DNA of 64,000 nt from Gluconacetobacter johannae (GCF_014174305.1 NZ_JABEQH010000005.1:1-64000), one strand, 5' to 3'. Positions 43,572-54,301 are shown, numbered from the stretch's first letter. Notes: a model not told the origin generated them from the letters alone. Translations and numbers: made by a program.

Positions 43572-45017
43572 TCACGCCCGCGACGGCCATCGAATCTCCG
43601 CCTGGCGGACGTCGTACCGCAGCAGGTCGTCCCAATAGACCTCGATATCGTCCCGGAACAGGTGGCTGGTGATGCCGCTGACCAGTTTCGGGACGGCGAA
43701 TTTCATGGCGTTGATCGATGATCCGGATGGCCCGAAACTCATGGTCGACGCGATGGAGAAGAGATGGATATGTCTCAGCCAGGGCGTCAGGCCGGGTGTC
43801 TTTTCCTGCAGGGTGTAGTCCGTTCCCAGATACGGGAAACGTGACAGCCGCGGATTGCATTCGTCCGGCGGCGGCGCGTAGCGGTCCCCCCAACTGGCGA
43901 TATTGTAGGCGACGCGGGACAGTTCGGGGCGGGCGCCCGGGTCGATCTCGATCCCGGTGCCGCAAATGGCGAAATCGGCCTGAAAGGTGCCGGTCGGGAT
44001 TGTCAGTTCGACCCCGCCGGCGTGGGCGCGTGCGTCCGTCCACGGGCTTTGCGTATGCAGGAAGAAATTCGGATGGCGGGCGCAGCGGTCCCACGTCGCC
44101 TGCGGAAAGCCTTCACGCAGGCTCAGGACATGTTGCATGATCCGCCACTTCCACGCATCGTCCAGTTCCGAAAAGTGACAGAGGAAACCGGTAAATGTCA
44201 GCCACAGATACGGCTGGACAAGCTGAAGGTCCGGACGCCGGCAGAAGAGGTGGACCTCTTTCGCGCCGGCCTCTAGGGCCATGGCGGCGTTATCGAAAGC
44301 CGATGCCCCGGCGCCCAGCACGGCGACGCATTTATTGCGAAGGGCGGAAAAATCGATCGGATCGGCCGTATGGGCGCGCAACGCGGATGGCAGGTCCGCG
44401 ATGAACGAGGGCATGGTCCAGCGCCCAAGGCTGTCCTGGCCCGTCGCCAGAACCAGCTTGCGCGTGTATCGGACCTGTTCGTCACCGGCAGCGTCGCGCA
44501 AGGTGACGGCGAGGTAATCGTCCCACGGTGCGACACCGGCCAGGCTCACGCCGTTATCGACCGGCAGGTCGAGCGTATCACGCAGCCAGAGCAGATATTC
44601 CGCCCAGTCTTCGCGCGGAATCAGGTTCAGATCGTCCCAGTCCTGCTTGCCGAATTTTTCCTCGTGCCATGTCTGGTACGTCAGGGCCGGAATGTCGAGG
44701 TCGGGGCCGGTGAATTCTTTCGGGCTTCTGAGGGTACGCATGCGCGCATAGGTCAGCCATGGCCCTTCCATGCCACGTTCGGCCTGATCGACGATCAGGA
44801 AATTCGTGACCTGTGCGCGTTGCAGGCCGAAGCCTGCGGCGATGCCGCTCTGGCCGGCCCCGACGATCAGGACGTCAAGAATGGGCGTTCCGTCAGGGCC
44901 GGGATGGGGAATGGTCCACGGGCGCTGGGGATGGGCGATCCGGGCCAGTTCGTCGCGGGCCCGATGACGCAGGGCCTGCAGGCGATGGTCACTGGCCTTG
45001 ATCGGATCTTCATGCAT
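43572..45017 (-). CDS. flavin-containing monooxygenase-like NAD(P)/FAD oxidoreductase
   Basis: This 481-residue two-dinucleotide-fold flavoprotein has an FAD motif VGAGQSGIAAGFGL near residues 70-83 and an NADPH-type motif LGAGASAFDNAAMALEAG near 236-253. It resembles class B flavin monooxygenases (N- or S-oxygenases, Baeyer-Villiger enzymes), although the canonical FxGxxxHxxxW fingerprint is not obvious. The ATG at 45017 is the only good in-frame ATG, with AGGAG 12 bases upstream. It lies 47 bp before the transporter operon on the same strand and may be its first gene, oxidising the imported substrate. Confidence 0.8.
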   Translation of the reverse strand: MHEDPIKASDHRLQALRHRARDELARIAHPQRPWTIPHPGPDGTPILDVLIVGAGQSGIAAGFGLQRAQVTNFLIVDQAERGMEGPWLTYARMRTLRSPKEFTGPDLDIPALTYQTWHEEKFGKQDWDDLNLIPREDWAEYLLWLRDTLDLPVDNGVSLAGVAPWDDYLAVTLRDAAGDEQVRYTRKLVLATGQDSLGRWTMPSFIADLPSALRAHTADPIDFSALRNKCVAVLGAGASAFDNAAMALEAGAKEVHLFCRRPDLQLVQPYLWLTFTGFLCHFSELDDAWKWRIMQHVLSLREGFPQATWDRCARHPNFFLHTQSPWTDARAHAGGVELTIPTGTFQADFAICGTGIEIDPGARPELSRVAYNIASWGDRYAPPPDECNPRLSRFPYLGTDYTLQEKTPGLTPWLRHIHLFSIASTMSFGPSGSSINAMKFAVPKLVSGITSHLFRDDIEVYWDDLLRYDVRQAEIRWPSRA

Positions 45018-45306
45018 GAAAAAGGGATGCTCCTGGATCCGATGCAGATGTCGAAAGGCTATCATTCCGGGTTCGACATGCAAGGCGGGTCCGGCAGGGT
45101 CTCTATGAAAAATGGACGGAGACTATTTTCAAAACTTATCGACAGGAAAGGGAGGAGGAGAAAGGGTGGCGCGGTCGAAACGTCCTGATGTATGCGTTCA
45201 TCTTCGGGACAAGACGTTCCGTCATGGCCGTTGCCGCATGCGATCGCGACGGGCCTGTCCGCAGGACGGATAATATCTTTCTCTCTTTCGATGGATGGAG
45301 TTGCGA

Positions 45307-46092
45307 ATGGACCTGGGACTGAATGGACGAACGGCTCTGGTTCTGGGGGCGAGCCGCGGCCTGGGACGGGCCGTTGCCAGGTCTCTTCTGGCGGAAGGCG
45401 TCGCGGTCTATGCGGGGGCGCGGAATCTGGACGCCGTGCGGGAATGGCAGGATGCATTGCCGCCGGAGCAGCGGGCGCGGGTCACGCCCGTCTCGCTCGA
45501 CCTGTCCAGCGATGCATCCGTCATGTCCGCGGCCGAAACCGTGATCGCGGCGGGCGGGGTGGACATCCTGGTCAACAACAGCGGCGGCCCGCCGCCGGGG
45601 GCGGTCACGTCGCTGGGGCCGGATGTGTGGACGGCCCAGTTCAACATGATGGCCGGCCGGATCTTCCTGCTGACCAATCTGCTTCTGCCTGCGATGCAGA
45701 AGAAGAAATGGGGACGGGTCCTGACGGTGGCCTCGTCCGGGATCATCCAGCCGATTCCCAATCTGGCCCTGTCGAACAGTATCCGGTCCGCCATTTCCGG
45801 ATGGTCCAAGACGCTCAGCAATGAGGTCGCGGCCGACGGAATTACGGTCAACATGGTCATTCCGGGCCGGATCCACACGGACCGGGTCGATCAGCTTGAC
45901 GGTCTGGCGGCCCGCCGCCGGGGCCTGACGCCGGATGACATCGCAGCCGAATCCTGGAGCACGATTCCGGCCCATCGCTATGGTCGCCCCGAGGAATTCG
46001 CCGACGTCGTGACGTTTCTGGCGAGCGCGCGTGCGTCCTATATCACCGGCAGCAGCGTCCGCGTGGACGGCGGGCTGATCCGGAGCGTCTGA
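45307..46092 (+). CDS. SDR-family oxidoreductase
   Basis: This 261-residue short-chain dehydrogenase has GASRGLGRA near residues 15-23, NNSGGPPPG in place of the usual NNAG and a closing ITGSSVRVDGGLIRSV. The catalytic tetrad is altered. The expected YxxxK is read here as NSIRSAI after the LALSNS segment, so Tyr and Lys are not evident, as in some atypical SDRs (3-oxoacyl-reductase-like, BacC-like). The ATG at 45307 has GGAG six bases upstream. It is divergent from the FMO gene; the 290-bp region between them shows no clear regulatory motif. Confidence 0.85.
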   Translation: MDLGLNGRTALVLGASRGLGRAVARSLLAEGVAVYAGARNLDAVREWQDALPPEQRARVTPVSLDLSSDASVMSAAETVIAAGGVDILVNNSGGPPPGAVTSLGPDVWTAQFNMMAGRIFLLTNLLLPAMQKKKWGRVLTVASSGIIQPIPNLALSNSIRSAISGWSKTLSNEVAADGITVNMVIPGRIHTDRVDQLDGLAARRRGLTPDDIAAESWSTIPAHRYGRPEEFADVVTFLASARASYITGSSVRVDGGLIRSV

Positions 46093-46098
46093 AGCGAC

Positions 46099-46132
46099 GG
46101 AAGGGACGCCATCGCGGAATGGCGTCCCTTCC
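46099..46132. terminator. bidirectional terminator hairpin
   Basis: GGAAGGGACGCCAT and ATGGCGTCCCTTCC are perfect 14-bp arms around the loop CGCGGA. It lies in the 53-bp gap between the convergent SDR and enolase-superfamily genes. It has only short T runs, so it works as a hairpin for both strands. Confidence 0.8.
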
Positions 46133-46145
46133 CCTGCCGGGGGGC

Positions 46146-47245
46146 TTACCCGGCGGCCGGGATCAGAAACCCCGTCAACGCCGGAAGATCGGGGCGGACG
46201 CCCCATCCCGGTTGTTCGCCAAGGCTGATGACACCCTCGACGGGGCACGGTCCGTCCCGGAAGAACGGCTGCCAGATCGCAATCTTCGCGATGGGCCATT
46301 CGACGAACCAGCTATTGGGTGTGGCGGCCAGCCAGTGGGCGTGCATGGCCACGTTGAGGGGGGTGGTGAAGGAATGGCTGCAGACCTGTGGCACATGCCG
46401 CGATGCCGCCTGCGCCGCCAGAATGCCGCAGCGGGTGATATCGGCCTGCAATACATCGACCAGCGGTACCACGCGCATCAGGCCGGGCAATCCGCATTCC
46501 CCTTCGCCCGAGGCGATCGGGACCGGGCTGGCCTGCTTCAGGCGCGCCTGTCCCTCGAGATCGTCGCGATCGAGCGGCTCTTCGATCCAGGCGAGGCCGA
46601 AGCGTTCGAAGGCCCGGGCACGGGCCAGGGCGGTCGCTTCGTCGAACGCCTGCGCGGCATCGACCATCAGGGTGGCGTCCGGGGCGGCGCGCCGTGCGGC
46701 TTCGAGAAAAGCGACATCGCCCTCTTCCGACTGGCCGAACGGTGGCCAGCCGATCTTGTGGGCGACAAAGCCGGCCGCACGTTCGGCGGCGATGCGGCGT
46801 TCGGTCAGCGCCGGTGTCGCGGCAACCTTGTCGCTGGCATAGCAGGGCAGGCGCATCCGTGGAGCGTCGTGCAAGAGCCGGGCGACCGGCAGCCTCGCGC
46901 GATGTCCCGCGAGATCCCACAAGGCCAGTTCGGCAGCGGCGATGGCCTGCATCACGGCGCCGTCGCGGCCGATCCACTGGGTGCCTTTCTCCATCCGGTG
47001 GCGCAGGGCCGCGATGTCGGAGGCATCCTGCCCCACCAGCAGCGCGCGCAGCCCCTGCGCCGTGACGTGGGTGGTCGGGGCGTCTATGGCCGCGCGGGAC
47101 AGGTAGGGGCTGCCATGGGCTTCGCCCCACCCTTCCAGACCGTCCTCGGTGACGATGCGGAGAAGGAAGCATTCTTCCGTGCGGCCGCCCCCCGACAGGT
47201 GAAGCGGCAGACGGATGGCATAGGGTTCGACAGCTTCGATCCGGC

Positions 47246-47249
<4 letters not shown>
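46146..47249 (-). CDS. enolase-superfamily enzyme, mandelate-racemase subgroup
   Basis: This 367-residue protein is of the mandelate racemase/muconate lactonizing enzyme superfamily. Metal ligands are Asp in [10 protein letters not shown], Glu in WIEEPL and Glu in IASGEGECG. The His-Asp dyad of the mandelate racemase subgroup is present (LQADITRCG and CSHSFTTPL). The KxK motif reads A-H-K (FVAHKIGW), so the first Lys is lost and only one stereochemical base remains. A dehydratase of one sugar or hydroxy acid is therefore more likely than a racemase. It overlaps the ABC ATPase by 4 bp and is last in that operon. Confidence 0.88.
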
Positions 47250-47986
<737 letters not shown>

Positions 47987-47987
47987 A

Positions 47988-48647
47988 TCATTTCACCGTA
48001 TAATAGCTGAGGCGACGTTCCAGGGACGTCTGGGCGATCTGCAGCAGGCTGGTCATGATGAGGTAGAGGATGCCGGTCATGAGCATGACCTCCACTACCT
48101 TGAACGTCGTGGAATAGATGCTCTGGGCCGTCTGCATCAGGTCGGGCACCGCGATGATCGAAACCAGCGACGAATTCTTGAGCAGCGTGATGGCCTGGCC
48201 GACATAGGGCGGCAGGGCCGGGCGCAGCGACAGGGGGATGACGATGCGCCGCAGGGTCTGCAGCGGCCCCATGCCGATCGCGATTGCGGCTTCGGTCTGT
48301 CCCGTGGGAATGGACTGAATGGCCGATCGGAAGATTTCGGAAAAATACGCCGAAGAATTCAGGCTCAGCGTCAGGATGCCCGCCGTCCACGGGTCGAGGC
48401 GGAGCCCCGTCATCGGCATGGCGTAGTAGATCGCGAACAACTGCAGCAGCAGGGGGGTGCCCCGCACGATCCAGACATAGATCCATGCGGCCGACGACAG
48501 GATCCGGCGGGACGACAGGCGCAGCAGGGCGATGCCAAGGCCCGCGACCGTGGAGAAGGCCAGCGAGGTGACGCTGATCCCGAACGTCACCTCGCAGGCC
48601 TTCAGCAGCCGCGGGCTATAGGTGACCATGAAATTCCAGTCGATCAT
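47988..48647 (-). CDS. amino-acid ABC transporter permease (HisM/GlnP-like)
   Basis: This 219-residue permease has about five hydrophobic segments, the [12 protein letters not shown] motif and the [24 protein letters not shown] loop characteristic of polar amino-acid permeases, followed by [27 protein letters not shown]. Only one permease gene is present, so it probably acts as a homodimer. The ATG at 48647 lies 10 bp after the binding-protein stop. Confidence 0.92.
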   Translation of the reverse strand: MIDWNFMVTYSPRLLKACEVTFGISVTSLAFSTVAGLGIALLRLSSRRILSSAAWIYVWIVRGTPLLLQLFAIYYAMPMTGLRLDPWTAGILTLSLNSSAYFSEIFRSAIQSIPTGQTEAAIAIGMGPLQTLRRIVIPLSLRPALPPYVGQAITLLKNSSLVSIIAVPDLMQTAQSIYSTTFKVVEVMLMTGILYLIMTSLLQIAQTSLERRLSYYTVK

Positions 48648-48657
48648 CTGACGATAC

Positions 48658-49431
48658 TCAAGCTTTGAACCAGCGGTCGGCAAGGGCCCTGGCCTGCCCG
48701 TCGGCCTGCCGGTCGGCAATGGCCTTCGAGACCGCCGACGCCAGGTCCGTCGCGCCCTTGGGCAGGATCATGGCGATGGGCTGCGGCCGGATGGCGCGCC
48801 CGACCACCTTCAACGGCAGGTTGTGGGTGTGAATGGCGTAGAGCGCGCCGGCCCGTCCCACGACGGCGCCGTCCAGCCGGCCGGACATCAGGTCCATGAG
48901 AATGTCGGGCAGGCCGGGATAGGAGCGTAGCGTGGCGGCATGGGCCATCTCGTTTGCCGTGGCTTCCAGGATGCTGCCCGATGCGGTGCCCACGACCAGA
49001 CCTTTCAGGTCCTCGATCTCCTTGATCGTGGTGTTGTCCTGTCGCACGAGTACGGCGACGGAATCGGTCGTATAGGGTGCGGAGAACGCGAAATTCGCCT
49101 GGCGCTCGGGCGTGATTCGCACCGCGCTCATGACGCCGTCGAACTGCCCCGCCATCAGGCCGGGCAGGATGCCGTGCCATGCCAGGCATGAAAACCGGGC
49201 CTCGACCCCCAGACTCGCGCAGATCATCCTGGACCAGTCGATGTCGAAGCCCATGACCTGTCCATCCGGATCGACATAATTGTAAGGCGCGTCCAGACCG
49301 GTGGTCGCGATTCGCATATAGCCCTGGCGACGAATATCGTCCGCCGTGGGCGTCGCGGCCCGGGCCGTGCCGACAAGGCCGGATCCGATCGTGGCGGCGG
49401 CGCCAAGCATCAGGGAACGACGTCGAAGCAT
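48658..49431 (-). CDS. amino-acid ABC transporter substrate-binding protein (SBP family 3)
   Basis: This 257-residue periplasmic binding protein has a twin-arginine-like signal (MLRRRSLMLGAAATIGSG, cleavage near ARAA). The mature protein opens with MRIATTGLDAPYNYVDPDGQVMGFDIDWSRMI, the standard family 3 ligand-pocket entry. The ATG at 49431 has GGAGGATCC just upstream. It is the first gene of a four-gene operon ending in an enolase-superfamily enzyme, so the ligand may be an acid-sugar or hydroxy amino-acid derivative that enzyme dehydrates. Confidence 0.9.
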   Translation of the reverse strand: MLRRRSLMLGAAATIGSGLVGTARAATPTADDIRRQGYMRIATTGLDAPYNYVDPDGQVMGFDIDWSRMICASLGVEARFSCLAWHGILPGLMAGQFDGVMSAVRITPERQANFAFSAPYTTDSVAVLVRQDNTTIKEIEDLKGLVVGTASGSILEATANEMAHAATLRSYPGLPDILMDLMSGRLDGAVVGRAGALYAIHTHNLPLKVVGRAIRPQPIAMILPKGATDLASAVSKAIADRQADGQARALADRWFKA

Positions 49432-49562
49432 GGATCCTCCGTAATATGCGTGTCGTCCGCGCGGGGCGCGGAGGGTGTCTGGTGAACAGTCCGCGACGGC
49501 CTGTCCTGTCGGTTGGAAACGTTTCTCGGTCAAATTAATTTATCGAAAACGCTCCAGGCCCT

Positions 49563-49601
49563 GGCGGATCGCGCGCATCGGGATGATGCGCGCGATCCGC
49601 C
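49563..49601 (-). terminator. long perfect hairpin after the amidohydrolase gene
   Basis: GGCGGATCGCGCGCATC and GATGCGCGCGATCCGCC form a perfect 17-bp stem with a 5-base loop, starting 6 bases after the amidohydrolase stop codon. There is no clean U-tract, only GTTTTC 12-15 bases further on. It should end or stabilise that transcript. Confidence 0.8.
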
Positions 49602-49607
49602 GTGCGA

Positions 49608-51137
49608 TCAGGCGCGGCCGTTCACGCGATAGAACGGCTCGCTGACATCCAGATAGGTCAGCATCTTGCGATGCCAGGCATGGAAATGGGGGCGCAGGGC
49701 GGCCAGAGCCGCAGTACGCTCCGGCGAAGCCGGCTTGGCCTCGTAATGCTTCACGTAGTCCCGGACCTCGGCGTACAGCGCCTCGACGTCCATGGTCGTG
49801 AAACGGCGATTCCGGATGACGATCTTGCCGTCGACGACGACGTCGGTCACGTCCTGGCCCTTGGCGCGCCAGACGAGAAGATCGGGAATGGCCAGCCTGT
49901 CCGACGTCCACGGATCATGCAGCATGGACGCCGTGTCCAGAATCGCGGCATCGGCGGGGGCGCCCGGTTGCAGCGTTCCATGCAGACGATCGAAACCAAG
50001 GGTTCTGGCCGCATTGACCGTGCCCATGGACAGGATCTGCGCCGAGGTCAGGGCGGGGGTCTCGCCAAGGTCGAAGCCCGGCACGCGTGAGAGCACCGCC
50101 GACATGCGTAGTTCCATGAACGGATCGTCGTCGTCGTTCAGCGACTTGTCGTCGATCCCCAGCGCGACGTTCACGCCCTGCTTCATCATATGCCAGATCG
50201 GGGAAATGCCGTTGCGGACATGAAGGTTACAGGACGCATGATGGGTGGTGCTGGTGCCGCGCGCGGCAATCAGTTCGATATCGCGTTCGGACAGCCATAC
50301 GGCATGGCCAAGGGTCGTGTTCGTCCCCAGCACGCCCAGGCGGTCGAGATGTTCGACGAGCGAGCAGCCGAAGGTCTTGATGCTCCAGGCCCGCTGATGC
50401 GGCGTCTGCAGTGTATGGATATGGATGGGCGTATTGTCGTGGGCGGCGGCGCTGTCGCGGATTCGCGTGAAAAAATCGTCGGTGGTGCCGTGGGCCCATG
50501 ACGGCCCGTGGAGGACGCGGGTCATCGGCGAATTATCCGAGGCATGGAGCGTCTCGAACAGATTCATGTAGTCGTCGGCGATCGCCTTCGCATCGTATCG
50601 CGTCATCGGCGTCACGAATTCCCGCAGTTCCGGCGGGAGCGTGTCGACGAACCCTTCCTCGTCGATGCAGAACCGGTTACGGTCCCGGACGGCAGGGGAA
50701 TAGGCCAGGCGGATCCCGGATGTGCGGTAGCTGCCGATCGCCAGATGCGCGTTTTCCAGCGCCTTCGGCCCTTCGTCATTCCAGCCCGTGTGGTGGATGC
50801 TGGTGCAGCCCATACGTAGATGCCGTACGGCCGAAAGGGCGGCGCAGAGATCGTTGGGCAGGTACACCATGGACGACCAGTCGAGAAACGCGTTCTCGAG
50901 ATAGTCGTACAGGACGCCTTTCTGGATGGGTGAGAGCCCGCGTCCGTGGGAATGGGCATCGATCAGGCCCGGCATGACAATGGAGGTCGCGCCGCCGACG
51001 ACCTCGTCATCGGGGTATCTTTCGCGCAGCGCGGACCATGTCCCGACTTCGGCCACCCGATTGTCAATGACGTGAATCGCGGCGTCCTTGATGATTGTCT
51101 GCGGATCGACGACGACCCACCCACCTCTGATTAGCAT
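49608..51137 (-). CDS. amidohydrolase family protein (Trz/Atz/SsnA-like)
   Basis: This 509-residue metal-dependent hydrolase is of the cytosine deaminase/chlorohydrolase type. The metal-binding opening is MPGLIDAHSHGRGLSP (HxH near residue 61). Further ligands are His in IHIHTLQTPHQ (~230) and THHASCNLHVRNG, and Asp in GIDDKSLNDDDD (~315). Such enzymes deaminate or dechlorinate N-heterocycles and guanidine-like compounds. The C-terminal extension (~430-509) is longer than usual. It is monocistronic, closed by a strong hairpin, and preceded by a ~690-bp gap. Confidence 0.88.
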   Translation of the reverse strand: MLIRGGWVVVDPQTIIKDAAIHVIDNRVAEVGTWSALRERYPDDEVVGGATSIVMPGLIDAHSHGRGLSPIQKGVLYDYLENAFLDWSSMVYLPNDLCAALSAVRHLRMGCTSIHHTGWNDEGPKALENAHLAIGSYRTSGIRLAYSPAVRDRNRFCIDEEGFVDTLPPELREFVTPMTRYDAKAIADDYMNLFETLHASDNSPMTRVLHGPSWAHGTTDDFFTRIRDSAAAHDNTPIHIHTLQTPHQRAWSIKTFGCSLVEHLDRLGVLGTNTTLGHAVWLSERDIELIAARGTSTTHHASCNLHVRNGISPIWHMMKQGVNVALGIDDKSLNDDDDPFMELRMSAVLSRVPGFDLGETPALTSAQILSMGTVNAARTLGFDRLHGTLQPGAPADAAILDTASMLHDPWTSDRLAIPDLLVWRAKGQDVTDVVVDGKIVIRNRRFTTMDVEALYAEVRDYVKHYEAKPASPERTAALAALRPHFHAWHRKMLTYLDVSEPFYRVNGRA

Positions 51138-51830
51138 CGATACCTCATGAAAAGAAAAGATTTTTCTATATTTGAGTATTAAACATCGTTAATTGTCGGA
51201 AGGTTTCGCATCAGGGCCCGTACATATTCGGATCGTTGCGATACCTTTACCCCGTCATCCCGCATGTGACGTCATGCGGCACACATGACCGCGCATGCGG
51301 ATGAAGATGAATGAAGGGCCGATAGGCAGCAGAAAATTTACGATATAGCAAGAGAAGATTCTTTCCTTCCCAAAGGCCTTCGGGTGAAGGGAATTGAAAC
51401 CCTTTGTAACGTCACGTCAGTGATCCTGTGCGACGTCAATTCGAATGGCCGCCGATGAAAACTGGACTATGTGATGTTTGATTGCCGGCCTGTTTCATTT
51501 TGTTGTGGCACAATTTATCCGACTCTCAGCCGGGTTGAAAGAGACTTCGCCCCCTTCGTGGTGGCGGAGACGTATGGATTTAAGGTGTTGAATCAGAAGA
51601 ATAATTCTGAAAATTTCGAATCGGCGGGGCGTGCCCTATAACTCCTCGGTATAGTGTGCCCGATATGATGATAGCGAACCTAATTGCTGATCCGGCAGCG
51701 GCTATGCTTACCTTGTGACGATAACGCAACATACCAGCGTGGCTTATCTGGAAATCCGGTCATGGAACGGAAAAGGCGCGCTCGGAATTAGAAATATAAC
51801 TTGTACCTCGGAACGTAATCGGAGGATGGA
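51138..51830. other. long intergenic regulatory region upstream of the TonB receptor
   Basis: About 690 bp contain no gene I can support but hold several inverted repeats. CCGCATG-TGACGT-CATGCGG is at 51260-51279, with a further CGCATGCG at 51292-51299. CCTTC-GGGT-GAAGG is at 51379-51392, inside a CAAAGG...CCTTTG pair. TTGTG-G-CACAA is at 51503-51513. It separates the divergent amidohydrolase and receptor genes and probably controls both. No cobalamin or TPP riboswitch signature was seen. Confidence 0.5.
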
Positions 51831-54296
51831 ATGCTGATGAAGAAGGAATTCGGCGTTATGGTGCCCCTGTCGATTTCTCGACTGATACTTCTTTCTACCA
51901 CGGTTTTGAGCATTGCCGGCGCGATGCCCGCTGCCCGTGCGGCCACTGCCGCCGCGCCCGTCGCGTCACAGCCCGATGCCAGCCATGGCAAGGGGACGGC
52001 GAAGGCCGTCGCGAAGCCGGCGTCGAAATCCGCCCCTGCGTCGTCGGCTGGAGACGATTCCACGATCGACGGAAGCGGTAGCGCCGAGGACGTGGCGGTT
52101 ACCGGGTTGACGCACCGTTCCGCCGGTGGCGGCCTGCTGGCCATTTCGAACAGCGTGAAATCGTCGGTTGCATCCACGCGCGCCTATATCCAGACCCAGC
52201 CGGCGACGACCAATCCCCAGCGATTGATCGCCATGCAACCGGGCGCCGTCGTGGCGTCGCAGGACCCCTATGGCGTGCAGCCGGGCGGCATCACGGTTCG
52301 TGGACTGAACAACAACGAAATCATCTGGCTTTTCGAAGATTCCCCCATCACCAACGACGGGACCTTCTATCCCAACGAAGCCGTCGACGCCCTGAACCTT
52401 GAAGAAGTGCGGCTGAGCCCCGGCTCGACCAATTTCGATGTGCCGGGTTCCAACGGCGCGGCGGGCACCATTCGCATGGCGCTCCATGATCCGTCGCACA
52501 AGATGGGTGGAATGGTGAACGTCACCTATGGATCGTACGACACGCGGCAGGTGTTCGGACGGTTCGAAACGGGCGATATCGGGCATACGGGCCTGCGCGC
52601 GTTCGTGTCTTACTCGAATTTCCTGGGTAACGACTGGCGCGGTCCGGGCAATACCTGGCGGCAGCACGTCGATTCGAAGATCATCAAGGACTGGCACAAC
52701 GGCAGCCAGACCGCGCTGTCGGTCGAATGGACGGACCTCAATTTCCAGCTCGAGCGTCCGCCGACCATGGCGGCGTGGAATACGTATGGCAAAAACTACA
52801 ATTATACCTCGACCTTCACGCCCGGCGACACGAACTATTACAAGCTGCACCAGAACGTCTACGAGGGCATGTTCGCGACCCTGAACAACAAGATCATCCT
52901 GCGTCACAACCTGATGCTGAACGTGGCGCCGTACATCTATTACGCCCGCGCGGCTGCGCCGGGTGCCGTGAATCTGTCGCCCACGTCGGCCTATACCGGA
53001 ACGCAGAAGATCCAGGGTCTTCAGCTCGAGACCCAGAACGGACCGACCGCGAACTCTGCCACCCTCTATTCCGGATCGCCGGCGCTGTTCCTGCGCTCGG
53101 GCATCAATGCCAGCCTGGCCTGGGATATCGACCGTCATAACAGGTTCATCTTCGGCGACTGGTATGCCTTCACCGAGCAGTCCTCGTTCGGGCAGTTCAA
53201 TTATCTGGACGCCTCCGGTTCGCCCCTGAGCCTGTGGGGGGCACGCAGCTCGGCCGTTTACCTGCCCAACGGCAAGATCTATTCGTTCGCCGACGTCCTG
53301 AACCGCGTCCAGACCGACCAGATCTTTCTGGGCGACCGGATGAACTATCTCGATCACCGGCTGTCGCTGGAATTCGGCTTCAAATATCTGTTCTATCGGG
53401 CGCAGAACTTCAACCGTATCCCGGGCGTCACCTACAACACCAACAACAACCAGACGGCGCCCATGCCCAGCCTCGGGGCGCGCTACGATTTCAACAGCCA
53501 TCACGAGGTCTTCCTCGATGCGGGGGTGAATTCGCGGGTGCCGGATCCCAGCCAGATCGCGGACTCGGTTTCGGCGACGACGGGCAAAATTACGGGACGG
53601 GCCTCCCGCGACCAGAAGATCGAGAACTCGATCATCGAGGAGCTCGGCTATCGTTATAACGACAATTACCTGACCGCCCAGGCGACTTTATTCAATTACA
53701 ATTTCACGAACCGCCAGGTTTCCACCGTCGTCAACCAGAACAACACACTGGTCACCCAGTATGTGAACGCCGGTGGCCAGACCAGCCGTGGCGCCGACGT
53801 GTCCGTAGGGTCGCGGCCGTTCCATCATTTCTCGCTTTTCCTCTCGGGCGAGTATCTGCATGCGACGATCGATAACAACGTACCCCGGCAGGGGACCTAT
53901 CTGCCCACAGCCGGCAAGACGGCGACGGGTTCGCCGACCTGGACCGGAAATGTCAGTCTGAGCTACGATGACTCGAAGTTCTTCGGCAACATCCAGATGC
54001 ACTACGTCAGCGGGCAGTATGCGACGTTCATGAACGACGAGAAGCTGCCGGGCTACAAGACGGTGGATATGTCACTGGGCTATCGTTTCCCCAACGTGGG
54101 GCCGGTCAAGGCGCCGAAGCTTCAGCTGAACCTCGTGAATTTGACAAACAATCATTACCTGGCAGGAATTTACAGCACCCAGTTCAATGCCAAGACAACC
54201 CGTGCCGTGAACGGGACCATGGTTTCGGGAAGCGCGCCGCTTTATATCGTGGGGTCGGGCTTTGCCGCCATGTTCTCCGTCTCGGCCGCCCTGTAA
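51831..54296 (+). CDS. TonB-dependent outer-membrane receptor
   Basis: This 821-residue receptor has a signal peptide (cleavage near ARAA, residue 37) and an Ala/Ser/Lys-rich linker. The plug domain includes PYGVQPGGITVRGLNNNEI and PGSNGAAGTIRM. A beta-barrel made of alternating aromatic/polar strands fills residues ~230-821. It imports a scarce substrate with TonB energy. The barrel ends in FSVSAAL rather than with a terminal aromatic residue. GGAGG lies five bases before the ATG at 51831. It sits among catabolic genes and not iron genes, so a non-siderophore ligand is plausible. Confidence 0.92.
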   Translation: MLMKKEFGVMVPLSISRLILLSTTVLSIAGAMPAARAATAAAPVASQPDASHGKGTAKAVAKPASKSAPASSAGDDSTIDGSGSAEDVAVTGLTHRSAGGGLLAISNSVKSSVASTRAYIQTQPATTNPQRLIAMQPGAVVASQDPYGVQPGGITVRGLNNNEIIWLFEDSPITNDGTFYPNEAVDALNLEEVRLSPGSTNFDVPGSNGAAGTIRMALHDPSHKMGGMVNVTYGSYDTRQVFGRFETGDIGHTGLRAFVSYSNFLGNDWRGPGNTWRQHVDSKIIKDWHNGSQTALSVEWTDLNFQLERPPTMAAWNTYGKNYNYTSTFTPGDTNYYKLHQNVYEGMFATLNNKIILRHNLMLNVAPYIYYARAAAPGAVNLSPTSAYTGTQKIQGLQLETQNGPTANSATLYSGSPALFLRSGINASLAWDIDRHNRFIFGDWYAFTEQSSFGQFNYLDASGSPLSLWGARSSAVYLPNGKIYSFADVLNRVQTDQIFLGDRMNYLDHRLSLEFGFKYLFYRAQNFNRIPGVTYNTNNNQTAPMPSLGARYDFNSHHEVFLDAGVNSRVPDPSQIADSVSATTGKITGRASRDQKIENSIIEELGYRYNDNYLTAQATLFNYNFTNRQVSTVVNQNNTLVTQYVNAGGQTSRGADVSVGSRPFHHFSLFLSGEYLHATIDNNVPRQGTYLPTAGKTATGSPTWTGNVSLSYDDSKFFGNIQMHYVSGQYATFMNDEKLPGYKTVDMSLGYRFPNVGPVKAPKLQLNLVNLTNNHYLAGIYSTQFNAKTTRAVNGTMVSGSAPLYIVGSGFAAMFSVSAAL

Positions 54297-54301
54297 GAAA
54301 A

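Noticed and set aside
51503-51517. Sigma-54 promoter at TGGCAC near 51507
   Set aside because: The -12 element (TTGC at the proper spacing) is missing.
51138-51830. Cobalamin riboswitch upstream of the TonB receptor
   Set aside because: I looked for the conserved box motifs and found none. The inverted repeats present do not fit that class.
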